Shown here: positions 15,890-24,214 of the stretch, in pieces
Position numbering within the stretch: position 1 is the stretch's first letter
How the letters are laid out: every line of letters begins with the position of its first letter
Assembly (NCBI GenBank): GCA_034927815.1
Contig: JAYFPK010000020.1
Coordinates: 148,472-212,471 of the forward strand
Length of the DNA: 64,000 nt
Source: Limiplasma sp034927815
GTDB lineage: Bacteria; Bacillota; Clostridia; Christensenellales; Aristaeellaceae
Reading direction: 5' to 3'
Program-made: the position numbers and the translations under genes
The notes under the pieces: generated by a model
The model's input: the letters and a program-made list of their open reading frames with translations, nothing else
Database searches by the model: none
Told to the model about the DNA's origin: nothing

Positions 15890-17719
15890 GTGGCATCTGC
15901 CAGGCCGGGCATCAGCCTTTGCATGATCGCAAGAGATGAACAGGAGCTTTTGGAGGACTGCCTTTTGAGCGTTCAGGGTGTGGTAGATGAAATTTTGGTG
16001 GCGGACACCGGCTCCGGGGATGACACCAAGCAAATCGCTATGCGTTGTGGTGCGCAGGTGTACGATTATCCCTGGGATTTTAGCTTCAGCAACGCCCGCA
16101 ATTTCATCATGGAAAAGGCTGCCTACGAATGGATCCTGCTGCTGGACGCCGACGAGCGGCTGTTCCCGCAGGATGGGGCCAAGCTTCTGGATTTTGTGCT
16201 GGGCGCCACGGAGGATGGCGCGCATTTCAAGGTGTACAACCATGTGGGAGCATACGGCGACGGGCAGTACACGCTCCACAACGCGCTGCGCCTGGTGCGC
16301 AACAACGGGCTGTACCGCTTCGTGGGCGACATCCACGAACAGCTTTCCCGTGTGGACCATGCGCCCATGGACAGCCTCTTTTGCGTTACCGACATCCGCT
16401 TGCACCATCTGGGGTATCTGGACAGCGTTGTCACCCGCAAAGGCAAGCGGGAGAGAAACATCCCCCTGCTGCTAAGGGAATTGGAGAAAAACCCGGAAAG
16501 TCCCTTTATGCTGTTCAACCTGGGCAACGAATATATGGCCATGAAAGAATATGAAAAAGCGCTGGAATGGTATGATAAATCGCGGGAGCGCTACAAAAAG
16601 CACGAGGCCTTCGGCCCCCATCTGCTGTTCCGCATCGCCCTTTGCCACTACCATCTGAACCGGTACCCAAAGGCCGTGAAAGCGCTGGCGAAAGGGTTGG
16701 CGGTGTATCCGGGCTGCACGGATATGGCGTATCTGCAAGGTAGAGTGTATATGGACTGGCGGCGGGACTTTCTGGCCGAGCAAAGCTTTCAAAAAGCCAT
16801 CGCTATGGGCCAGCCCCACGCCACGCTGCGGTTTTCCGACGACTGCGCCACCACCCGGCCCCTTTTGTCCCTGGCGGCACTGCATGAGCGGCAGCACGAT
16901 TTCGGGAAAGCGGCCGAATACTATATAAGGGCCATTCAGGCCGACAACAACCTCCACTCCGCGCTGTATGGTTTGGCGTCCGCCTACGAAAAAATGGGAT
17001 GCCCCCCCGAAGAGATCGAAAGGGGAATAGTCGCGTTGTTTGCCAACCTTGACCATGCGCCCAACCGCATGATGCTTGCAAACGTGCTGCTGTCCCAGGG
17101 GCTGTGGGAGCTTTGCGAAAAGCACCTGCGGGAGCTTAACCAAGCGGAAGGCCCGTCGGGGGAGCTGGCGATGCTGTGGGGCAAGTATTGCCTGCGTGCG
17201 GGCCAATATGCAGAGGCCGTGGAGCATTTGCGCAGTGCGGTGCAGAACATTGAAGCGGTCCGCGTGTTTCCCGGCGCGAAAAGGGAGAGCGCCGTCCAAC
17301 TGTTTGCCGCCCTGCTCATGAGCCGGGTGGAGGACATAGAGGCAGGGGTGCAGGCCGTGGGCCAGGCCTTTGGCCGCTATGGCGAGCTGCTTTGCAGGCA
17401 GATTTTGTCCGTGCTTGACGGCAGGAAGGAGGAACTGCTGCGGGGGGAAAACCCCCGGGAGATACTGGCTGTATTTTCGGCGTTTTTGAAAGTCCTGCTG
17501 CAATGCGGGGCCTTTGACCTGTTTGAAAAAGTGCTGTACGTGTACAATTATATCGACAGCCCGCAGGTTTTGCTTTCCCTGGCGCAGCTGTACCTGGAAT
17601 GCGGTTTTCCGCAGCTTGCAGCCCAAAGCGTGCTGCGCTCCGTCAAGGAGCTGGATGTAATGGACGATTCCGGCGCGCAGGTGCTGCTGGAATCGCTTTT
17701 GCAGGTAAAGTGCCGGTAA
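15890..17719 (+). CDS. GT2-family glycosyltransferase with TPR repeats
   Basis: A 609-residue cytoplasmic protein. Residues 7-220 are a GT-A family 2 glycosyltransferase: ISLCMIARDEQELLEDCL, ILVADTGSGDDT, and the metal/nucleotide-sugar motif DAD at residues 86-88 in LLLDADERLF, then the HHLGY motif. Residues about 200-600 are helical tetratricopeptide-like repeats (FNLGNEYMAMKEYEKALEWY and later copies). This two-part design is typical of enzymes that glycosylate proteins, with the TPR part binding the acceptor. GTG is the start, 8 nt after AAAGGAGGG. It lies directly downstream of the Thr/Ser-rich repeat genes, which are its likely substrates. The sugar is unknown. Confidence 0.85.
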   Translation: MASARPGISLCMIARDEQELLEDCLLSVQGVVDEILVADTGSGDDTKQIAMRCGAQVYDYPWDFSFSNARNFIMEKAAYEWILLLDADERLFPQDGAKLLDFVLGATEDGAHFKVYNHVGAYGDGQYTLHNALRLVRNNGLYRFVGDIHEQLSRVDHAPMDSLFCVTDIRLHHLGYLDSVVTRKGKRERNIPLLLRELEKNPESPFMLFNLGNEYMAMKEYEKALEWYDKSRERYKKHEAFGPHLLFRIALCHYHLNRYPKAVKALAKGLAVYPGCTDMAYLQGRVYMDWRRDFLAEQSFQKAIAMGQPHATLRFSDDCATTRPLLSLAALHERQHDFGKAAEYYIRAIQADNNLHSALYGLASAYEKMGCPPEEIERGIVALFANLDHAPNRMMLANVLLSQGLWELCEKHLRELNQAEGPSGELAMLWGKYCLRAGQYAEAVEHLRSAVQNIEAVRVFPGAKRESAVQLFAALLMSRVEDIEAGVQAVGQAFGRYGELLCRQILSVLDGRKEELLRGENPREILAVFSAFLKVLLQCGAFDLFEKVLYVYNYIDSPQVLLSLAQLYLECGFPQLAAQSVLRSVKELDVMDDSGAQVLLESLLQVKCR

Positions 17720-17721
17720 AG

Positions 17722-18181
17722 AAATCTTGAAGGCTTGTCTTTACAAAACCATGACGCCTGTGCACAATAAAAGTGAACAAGGGTTCCTGCGTGAGCCGCG
17801 CGGTCATCTCGTCGCGATGGCTTCGAACCACTTTCTCCAGGCCCGGGTACTCCAGAAAAATCTCGCGCAGAAAATCCGCATACAGGCTGTTCATACACGC
17901 TGGAAATTCCGCGGCAACTGTGTTCAGCGTCTCCATATGGCTGTTTTCCTGCTCGATGATCTCAGCCATTCGCAGGTGCCCCTTGTAGCAATAATCCAAG
18001 ACGGCACGCTCAATCAGCTTTTCCTTTGAGCCAATGATCCGGTATAAGGTATTCCTCGCCAGTCCCCCTCCGCAGCCAGTTCGTCCATGTTTCAGCGGCG
18101 AATGCCCCGGCGGACAGGAATTCGGCTGTTTTCTCCAAAGTCAGCTGCTCCTTTTTCTTTTCCTTGAATTTTATAAACCAT
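17722..18181 (-). pseudogene. Broken TetR-family regulator
   Basis: Read on the minus strand, pieces of a TetR regulator lie in different frames: KKEQLTLEKTAEFLSAGAFA, then MDELAAE, then RNTLYRIIGSKEKLIERAVL, then a C-terminal part HMETLNTVAAEFPACMNSLY. At least two frameshifts fall in the helix-turn-helix part. The last frame runs on into the 3' end of the glycosyltransferase gene on the other strand, so the original end may also be lost. The probable ATG is at 18181. Confidence 0.75.
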
Positions 18182-18395
18182 CGCCTCCATTATAGCTTTT
18201 TGAACCGTTATAGTATAAATAGTATAAGTATGTCGAGAGGAGAATTTGGTTCTATCGCCAAGGGAATGATTGGGCTACGCTTTCAGAAACGGAAAGGGTT
18301 CCAATGAACCGGCACAAAGCAGTTCGGCGAGGCGTTGGTTGAAAAGTAAACGACCTAAAAAAGTGCACAAATGATTTTTAGCGGTCATTTGGCTG

Positions 18396-18424
18396 TTGAC
18401 AATTCTCCCTTGCGCTGGCATACT
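18396..18424 (+). promoter_or_regulatory. Promoter of the MarR operon
   Basis: TTGACA at 18396-18401 and CATACT at 18419-18424 are separated by exactly 17 nt, a good sigma-A match 43 bp upstream of the GTG start of the MarR gene. Confidence 0.7.
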
Positions 18425-18466
18425 CGAATGGTACGAAAACGGACTATATTGAGGACGAGGTGCGAT

Positions 18467-18919
18467 GTGGAGAAGCTCCGTCAACAGCTGCGAGAGTTCA
18501 ACGCCATACACAAGGAGACCGATGCGGTATACAGCGAGATGGCCAGGAAAAGCGGCCTGTCCGACTGCGCATTCTGGCTGATGTACTCCATCCGTGAGGC
18601 GGACGGAGACATTACGCAAAAGGATCTGTGCAGTCAATGGATCATGAGCAAGCAAACGGTCAATTCCGCGTTGCAGAATCTGGTGAAGAGCGGCTATATT
18701 GCCCTGACCTCTTCACAGACCGATAAGCGCAGCAAGTACGTTTCGCTCACCGGCAAGGGCGCCGAATTTGCTCTAGAGAATATCGATATTGTCTTTACGC
18801 TGGAGCAGGCCGCTTTTGAAAAAATGAGCGATACGGACCGGGACGCTTTAATCGAGAGCAACCGAACCTACCAAAAGCTGTTGCAAGCGGAAGTGGCGCG
18901 TTATCTGAATAGCCGTTGA
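18467..18919 (+). CDS. MarR-family transcriptional regulator
   Basis: A 150-residue winged-helix regulator. The DNA-binding part is DITQKDLCSQWIMSKQTVNS and IALTSSQTDKRSKYVSLTGK, where the wing carries the DKR motif typical of MarR. GTG 18467 was chosen because CGAGG lies 6 nt upstream and the protein then has usual MarR length. The frame extends to 18371, but that would start upstream of the promoter. It probably controls itself and the downstream MATE exporter, as MarR proteins commonly sense the exported compound. Confidence 0.85.
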   Translation: MEKLRQQLREFNAIHKETDAVYSEMARKSGLSDCAFWLMYSIREADGDITQKDLCSQWIMSKQTVNSALQNLVKSGYIALTSSQTDKRSKYVSLTGKGAEFALENIDIVFTLEQAAFEKMSDTDRDALIESNRTYQKLLQAEVARYLNSR

Positions 18920-18950
18920 TCATCGGAGGGTTGTCCATCGCAATGGGTTG

Positions 18951-18995
18951 ACCGGATAAGATGCTGAGTGCGCTCAGAGGTCTTGTCCGGTTTTT
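18951..18995 (+). terminator. Intrinsic terminator after the MarR gene
   Basis: ACCGGATAAGA (18951-18961) pairs with TCTTGTCCGGT (18981-18991), with an inner CTGAG/CTCAG stem, followed by a run of T. It separates the regulator from the kinase-like and MATE genes and may attenuate them. Confidence 0.85.
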
Positions 18996-19034
18996 GATTG
19001 GCTCAATATAGGCGGGATGGAAGGAGAACATGCC

Positions 19035-19655
19035 ATGAACAAGGTGATTACCGTCAGCCGGGCGTTTGGAAGCGGCGGCCGCGAGCTCGGAAAGCGCTTG
19101 GCGGAGCTTCTGGGGATTGCCTATTACGATCATGAAATCATCAGCGGAATCGCACAGAAAAGCGGACTGGCGGAGGCGTATGTGGACAGCGTCGTCGACA
19201 GGAAGGTTGCCGCACGCTACCCCATTACGATCGGGCGGACGTTCAGCAATGCGTTCGATCCCCAGCTTGAGCTCAATCTAAGGATATATACCCAGCAGTG
19301 CGACATCATCAAGGAGTTGGCGTCAAGGAGCGATTGCCTGTTGATCGGCCGCTGCTCTGATCACATTTTAAGGGAGTGCAGGCCCTTCAATATGTTTGTC
19401 CATGCCGATATGGATGCCCGTGTGCACCGGTGCCGCGAAAAAGAGCCTGCCGGGGAAAACCTGTCCGATGCCGCGCTGAAGGCCAGGATTCTGGAAACGG
19501 ACAGGGGCAGGGCCCAGTACTACAAATTCTGGACGGAGCGGGAATGGGGAGCAAAAGAGCATTATGCCCTGTGCGTTAATACGACCCATATGGAGATCAG
19601 GGACCTCGCCCTCCCCCTGTCAGGACTGCTTAAAGCGTTGCTGTACAATGAATAA
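19035..19655 (+). CDS. Cytidylate-kinase-like protein
   Basis: A 206-residue protein of the cytidylate kinase-like family (PF13189 type). The N-terminal P-loop variant is SRAFGSGGRELGKRLAELLG, followed by YYDHEIISGIA and CLLIGRCSDHIL, and a lid region with YYKFWTEREWGAKEHY. True Cmk has a similar fold, but these proteins often stand alone beside transporters and their substrate is unknown. ATG 19035 has AAGGAG upstream. It lies 33 bp before the MATE gene, so the two are co-transcribed. Confidence 0.82.
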   Translation: MNKVITVSRAFGSGGRELGKRLAELLGIAYYDHEIISGIAQKSGLAEAYVDSVVDRKVAARYPITIGRTFSNAFDPQLELNLRIYTQQCDIIKELASRSDCLLIGRCSDHILRECRPFNMFVHADMDARVHRCREKEPAGENLSDAALKARILETDRGRAQYYKFWTEREWGAKEHYALCVNTTHMEIRDLALPLSGLLKALLYNE

Positions 19656-19688
19656 TCGGATTCTTACGCCAGTGATTGTGAGGATGTT

Positions 19689-21020
19689 ATGGACTACAAA
19701 ATCTTGTTCGAAAAAACACCCCCGACCAGATTGCTTTTTACCGTAGCGGTTCCCGGCATTTTCGGGATGCTGGTTTCGTCAATCTATCGAATCGCCGACG
19801 CGGCGTTTGTCGGGCACATTCTGGGCTCCACGGCGTTTGCGGCGCTGAACCTCGTCATGCCGCTGGTGATCCTGAACTTTTCCATTGCCGACCTGATCGG
19901 CGTAGGCTCGTCGGTGCCCATCGCCATCAAGCTGGGCGAGCAGGACGAAAGATCGGCGAGCAATATTTTTTCAAGCGCATGCCTTCTGATCATCGGGCTG
20001 GGCGCGGCTCTCGGCGGAGCCCTTTTTGTCTTTGCCGAAGACTTTGTGCGGCTGATGGGCGCCGATGAGGAGCTGGTCGTCATGGCGTCCCAATACCTGC
20101 GCGTCTATGCCGCCTGCTCACCCTTCACCACCATCGTGTTTGCGGTGGACAATTATCTGCGCATCTGCGGAAGGGTGCGCTACAGCCTGCTTGTCAACAT
20201 CCTGATGTCGGTGCTCAGCATTCTGCTGGAGTTTTTGTTCCTGTTTGTCTTCAAGTTCGGCATCTGGGGCACGGCGCTGGCGACCTGCTGCGGCATGTTC
20301 ATCTGCGCCATCATCGCGTTTATGCCATTTTTCCGGGGCAAAATGCAGCTCCGGTTCACCCGCCCGAGGCTCAACCGCAAGGTATTGACCAGTATTCTCG
20401 CAAACGGCGCGCCCAGCTTCCTCAACAATGTGGCTGGCAGAATTACGTCCGTCATTATGAACGTGTTTCTGCTGCGCCTGGGTGGCGCGATGGCGGTGGC
20501 CGCGTACGGTGTGCTGATGTATGCCGAGGACCTGCTGCTGCCGGTGCTGTATGGGCTTTGCGATTCCCTCCAGCCCGCGGTCGGCTACAATTTCGGGGCG
20601 AGAAATTATGGCCGCGTACGGGCGATCGAGTACAGAATCTTCGGCGCCTGCGGGGCGCTGTCCCTCGTGATGACCGGCGTCATATTCTTTGCGAGAAGCG
20701 GAATCGTTGGAATCTTCGTGAAAGCGGAGGATGCCGCCCTGATCGCCATGTCCGTGCACGCGCTGACCCTGTTTGCCCTCGTGTATCCAACGCGGTGGGT
20801 GTCGCTGGCGACGCAAAGCTATCTGTCGGCCATCGGGTCGGCCGGATATGCGACGGCGCTGTCTCTCTCCGTGGCGTTTGTCTTTCCCGTTCTGAGTCTT
20901 CTCGCCCTCGGTTTCCTGGGGCTTGACGGGCTTTGGCTTAATATGCCCGCCACCGGGCTGCTGGCGGCCATCCTTGCCGGCGTGGTCCTGAAGATCCATC
21001 GAAGGAAAACGCGGGGATAA
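19689..21020 (+). CDS. MATE-family multidrug exporter, MepA-like
   Basis: A 443-residue integral membrane protein with about twelve hydrophobic segments in two similar halves, the usual MATE length. The N-terminal signature is PGIFGMLVSSIYRIADAAFV, followed by FAALNLVMPLVIL. The second half has GGAMAVAAYGVLMYAED and LQPAVGYNFGARNYGRV. It exports drugs or metabolites using a Na+ or H+ gradient. Start site GTGAGGATGTT. It is the last gene of the MarR, kinase-like, MATE group. Confidence 0.9.
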   Translation: MDYKILFEKTPPTRLLFTVAVPGIFGMLVSSIYRIADAAFVGHILGSTAFAALNLVMPLVILNFSIADLIGVGSSVPIAIKLGEQDERSASNIFSSACLLIIGLGAALGGALFVFAEDFVRLMGADEELVVMASQYLRVYAACSPFTTIVFAVDNYLRICGRVRYSLLVNILMSVLSILLEFLFLFVFKFGIWGTALATCCGMFICAIIAFMPFFRGKMQLRFTRPRLNRKVLTSILANGAPSFLNNVAGRITSVIMNVFLLRLGGAMAVAAYGVLMYAEDLLLPVLYGLCDSLQPAVGYNFGARNYGRVRAIEYRIFGACGALSLVMTGVIFFARSGIVGIFVKAEDAALIAMSVHALTLFALVYPTRWVSLATQSYLSAIGSAGYATALSLSVAFVFPVLSLLALGFLGLDGLWLNMPATGLLAAILAGVVLKIHRRKTRG

Positions 21021-21086
21021 CCAGCCCGCCTACGACACGGCCACCCGTAGTACACCATGCAATGAACCTGATGCCTGAGGGAGGAT

Positions 21087-21474
21087 GTGGCCGCCATGGC
21101 CGCCCGGCTGGATACGGAGGATGGGGAGGGAACCGCGGCCAGATCCATTTTGACTCATGCCGCCGTACCCATCCATGAGCAAATGCGGCACAACGCCAGC
21201 ACCGATCCCCAAAGACGCACCGCCAGGCTGTACCGTTCCATCCAGATCGGAAAGATGAAAAGAAACGGGGCGGCGGGCAGCGGATCACCATTGGGTGCAC
21301 CGGCAGGCGGAAGGCGCCTACTATTCCATGCCCGTTGAATGTAACCGCGCAGGTCCCGCGCCCGCATCCCCGCATCCCTTTGTACGTCCCGCCTTTGACA
21401 TAAAGGCGGACGGGGCGTATGCCCGGGTCAAGGAAGGGCTGCGCAAGGCAATCTCGGAGAAAAAGCCACTCTAG
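21087..21474 (+). pseudogene. HK97 gp10-like phage head-tail/tail-completion gene, frameshifted
   Basis: The first part reads ILTHAAVPIHEQMRHNAS and LYRSIQIGKMKRN, typical of gp10-family proteins. The frame then shifts, and the family's conserved end follows as AEGAYYSMPVECNRAGPAPA, SPHPFVRPAFDIKADGAY and a final KEGLRKAISEKKPL before TAG 21472-21474. At least one indel near 21270-21310 breaks the gene. It marks the left end of a decayed siphovirus tail module. Confidence 0.75.
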
Positions 21475-21498
21475 CCACGGCCCAAGCCGTGGTTTTCT
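21475..21498 (+). terminator. Short intrinsic terminator
   Basis: CCACGG (21475-21480) pairs with CCGTGG (21487-21492), followed by TTTTCTC, directly after the gp10-like gene. This is a common arrangement before a strongly expressed major tail protein gene. Confidence 0.55.
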
Positions 21499-21521
21499 CA
21501 TTTCAGAAGGGAGGGACTCAA

Positions 21522-22133
21522 ATGTCGACCCCTACCGCTTCCCCTAACCTGTCCAGCACGGTGGGTCTGAAAAACATGGTGATCGCCCCATTGCCCCTGG
21601 ACAACGAGTCCACCGTCACCTACGGCGAATTGCAGCTGGTGGCGGGGGCCATCGAGGCCACCATTACCCCGGAAAACAGCGCCCCAGACGTACAGTATGC
21701 GGACGACGTGGAGTTTGCGGTTCTGTACCCGGACCCCCAGTTGACCTTTAAGACCAAGATGGCGGATATCCCGCTCAGCGTCCAGGAGATGATCTTTGGC
21801 AACTAGGTGGATGAGAACGGCGTGCTGGTACGTACGGCGGGGATACCCCGGGCTATTACGCTGTTGGCTTCAAGTCGGAAAAGGCCAATGGGAAATACCG
21901 TTTCGTGTGGCTGTACAAGGTGTGGGCGAAGCCCATCACCGAAACCTGCCAGACCAAGGAGGGAACCTCCGTCACCCGGCAGACCGGTGAGGTGGAATGG
22001 ACCGCCATCAAGCGTACCCATGATGGCCAGTACCAGGCCATTGCCGACGAGGACGAAAATGGCTTCACCGCTGCCAAGGGCGCGACCTTTTTGGGGACTG
22101 TGTATGAGCCGACATTTCCTCCGGGAGCGGGCG
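21522..22133 (+). pseudogene. Phage major tail protein (phi13 type), broken
   Basis: The start is good (GGGAGGGACTCAA before ATG). The N-terminal 94 residues are intact in type: STVGLKNMVIAPLPLDNE, VQYADDVEFAVLYPDPQLTF, PLSVQEMIFGN. TAG at 21804-21806 then stops the frame. The sequence continues VDENGVLVRTAG in frame. After a frameshift it goes on as GYYAVGFKSEKANGKYRFVW, a hallmark of this tail-protein family, through WAKPITETCQTKEGTSVTRQ. A nonsense mutation plus a frameshift make it non-functional. Confidence 0.82.
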
Positions 22134-22380
22134 GGTCATACAAGAGGAACCCGCCGTGTGGCTTCATGCGGCGGGCAACTCAAATCCTGAGGTCGTTGAA
22201 GGCGCCGTTAAGCTTGACTTTTTTATGTTGGGAACGCATTCATCAGCAATTTGAAAAGTAGAGCGTCAAGCAAGGCGATAAACCACTTTCAAACGCGGGT
22301 TGCGTTTGCTGGCAAGGCGGAGCGCTTGGGATTGGAGAAGGAAGACGATATGGCAAAAACAGATATTTAAACCGCGTGGT
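22134..22380. other. Junction between phage remnant and glycan operon
   Basis: The last recognisable tail-protein codons end near 22130. No gene is seen before the stop of the GH123-like gene at 22381 on the other strand. This is where phage and host-type DNA join. Confidence 0.4.
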
Positions 22381-24111
22381 TTAGATGTCATGGGTGGTTT
22401 TGCTTTCAATGGCCGCCGCCACATTTTCCCGCAGAGCCAACAGAAACCCCGCATCCCTGGGATAACTTTCAAAGGTGATGGGCTGCCTCCCCGCCGTTTT
22501 CCTAATTAACGCTTCCACTGCGTTCCTGCCTGCCACCCGCTCCAATAGGCGCAAGGCCCGCAGGTCCAGCAACGCGTCGTCCTGCACCTCCGCCCGGATG
22601 GAGGACAGCGGGTACCCCTCCGGTCCGGGATAGACCAAATAGGGGTCCCCGGTGGGGAAGGCATAGCCGGCATGGGTGACGCGGAAGGGATCGATCAAAT
22701 GGCGGGAAAATTGCGAGTAATAGAAATTGAACCCCCAATGGAGAAAACCCTTGATGTCATACAGATACAGCAGTACGCCCATGATGCGGCTGCGGGCGCT
22801 GGGCATGGCGCAGAAGCGGTTGGGAGAGGAAACGCTCTGGTCGCAGCAATAGTAGGTCCACAGATCGGATACCTTCGCGTCTAAAAAAGCGCGGAGATGG
22901 TTCACCGCTGGAATCGGGTGATCCACCAGGCCTTTTTGATAAAAGGTAAGGCTGCTTAAGGCGTCGATGACAGGGCAGCCCGCCAGCAAGTCCTGTACTT
23001 GCAGCCTGGCAGCCCGGTATTCCTCCAGGTGGGCTTCTGCAGGCTCGTCGGAAACATGAAAGAATACATGCTGCCGGTCATAGCCCTCTGCGGCCAGGTG
23101 CGCCCGCAGGGCAGGTAGAAACGCTTCCAAAAAGGCCCGGTATTCCCGGCTGGCCGCCGGAACATCCCAGCCGAAGAGGCGCTTGGATACGCCATTCACA
23201 GTGGCCATGATCTTGGGGGTGGCCTTGGCCCCCCATTGGGTGAACAGGTGGGCAATCTCCAGATATCGGATGCGGTGTTTTTTGCATAGCCCCACCCAGC
23301 GGGACAGGGCTGAAAAATCAAACGTATAGGCGTCCCCTTGCAGGGTTACCTGTACCAGTTGAACGGTGGGGCGCTCTCCCCCCACCCAGGTGTCCAAAGG
23401 CGGCGTAAAGACAGGCGTCAGCAGCATATTCACGCCGTGCTCCGCCGCGGAGGCGATGAAGTGATCCATGATGTTCCAATGGGTTTCGCCCAGGGGCTCC
23501 ACCTGGTAATAGCTTGCCAGGCAATCCGCGTGGAACCATTCGGTATGAATCAGCTCCTGCCGCGGCAGCTCGGCGGCGCGTACGTGCACGATGAAAGAAA
23601 GATGAAAGCGCTGCTCTTCCGCCAAGGGATTGCGGCACAGGGTTCCCATGGGGGAGAGCATTTCCTCCTCCGCCCGGACGTCAATGGAGATTTCATATTC
23701 GCCGGGCAAGGCGGTGCCGGGAATGTCCCAGCTGAGCCACAGGCTGCGGTACTGTCCGGGAATGGGGGTGATACGTGGGCTTTCCAAGGGCCTCAGCAGA
23801 TCGGGAAGCAGTCCGGGTTCATGGGTAAGGTAATTGTCATCCGCCCGGGCGCGGGCATAGCTGGGGTAATCGGAGGGAACAAGCTCCACCGTCCGCATGC
23901 GGGCAATGGCGGGCCCGCCGGACGCTTGCACCGTAAAAGTAGGCAGCATCTCCAGCAAGGGGGCGTTGATGCGGGCATAATAGGCCATTTGCACCGAGGC
24001 GCGGGCGCCCCGCCAAACGCTTAGGCGCTGTCCCGCCTCCATAGGAGTGGGCCTATGTGTGGGAAAAACCTTCTCCAAAGAGGAAACCAGGTATACTTCA
24101 TAATCCGCCAT
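22381..24111 (-). CDS. DUF4091/GH123-like glycoside hydrolase
   Basis: A 576-residue protein without signal peptide, so it is probably cytoplasmic. Residues 1-180 are a beta-rich N-terminal domain. Residues about 190-560 are a TIM-barrel-like DUF4091 domain: LIHTEWFHADCLASYY, GVNMLLTPVFTPPLD, HVFFHVSDEP. The adjacent Asp355-Glu356 in HVSDEP match the catalytic pair of GH123 beta-N-acetylgalactosaminidases, which use the substrate's acetamido group. ATG 24111 has AAAGGAG upstream; 24153 is an alternative. It is the last gene of an operon with an Lpl-type importer and probably cleaves the imported glycan. An N-acetyl-hexosamine substrate is inference. Confidence 0.78.
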   Translation of the reverse strand: MADYEVYLVSSLEKVFPTHRPTPMEAGQRLSVWRGARASVQMAYYARINAPLLEMLPTFTVQASGGPAIARMRTVELVPSDYPSYARARADDNYLTHEPGLLPDLLRPLESPRITPIPGQYRSLWLSWDIPGTALPGEYEISIDVRAEEEMLSPMGTLCRNPLAEEQRFHLSFIVHVRAAELPRQELIHTEWFHADCLASYYQVEPLGETHWNIMDHFIASAAEHGVNMLLTPVFTPPLDTWVGGERPTVQLVQVTLQGDAYTFDFSALSRWVGLCKKHRIRYLEIAHLFTQWGAKATPKIMATVNGVSKRLFGWDVPAASREYRAFLEAFLPALRAHLAAEGYDRQHVFFHVSDEPAEAHLEEYRAARLQVQDLLAGCPVIDALSSLTFYQKGLVDHPIPAVNHLRAFLDAKVSDLWTYYCCDQSVSSPNRFCAMPSARSRIMGVLLYLYDIKGFLHWGFNFYYSQFSRHLIDPFRVTHAGYAFPTGDPYLVYPGPEGYPLSSIRAEVQDDALLDLRALRLLERVAGRNAVEALIRKTAGRQPITFESYPRDAGFLLALRENVAAAIESKTTHDI

Positions 24112-24154
24112 TGCCACGCTCTCCTTTGCCTGGGGTGTTTCCGTCAGCCGCATA

Positions 24155-24189
24155 GTAAAGAAATGGGGTATCCCTAGCCGAGATACCCC
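24155..24189 (-). terminator. Attenuator hairpin between importer and hydrolase genes
   Basis: On the minus strand GGGGTATC (24189-24182) pairs with GATACCCC (24172-24165), with a 9-nt loop, followed by ATTTCTTT. It follows the binding-protein gene and precedes the hydrolase, so it likely lowers hydrolase expression. Confidence 0.55.
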
Positions 24190-24214
24190 TTGCCTGTATC
24201 CTTAAGCTATGCCG

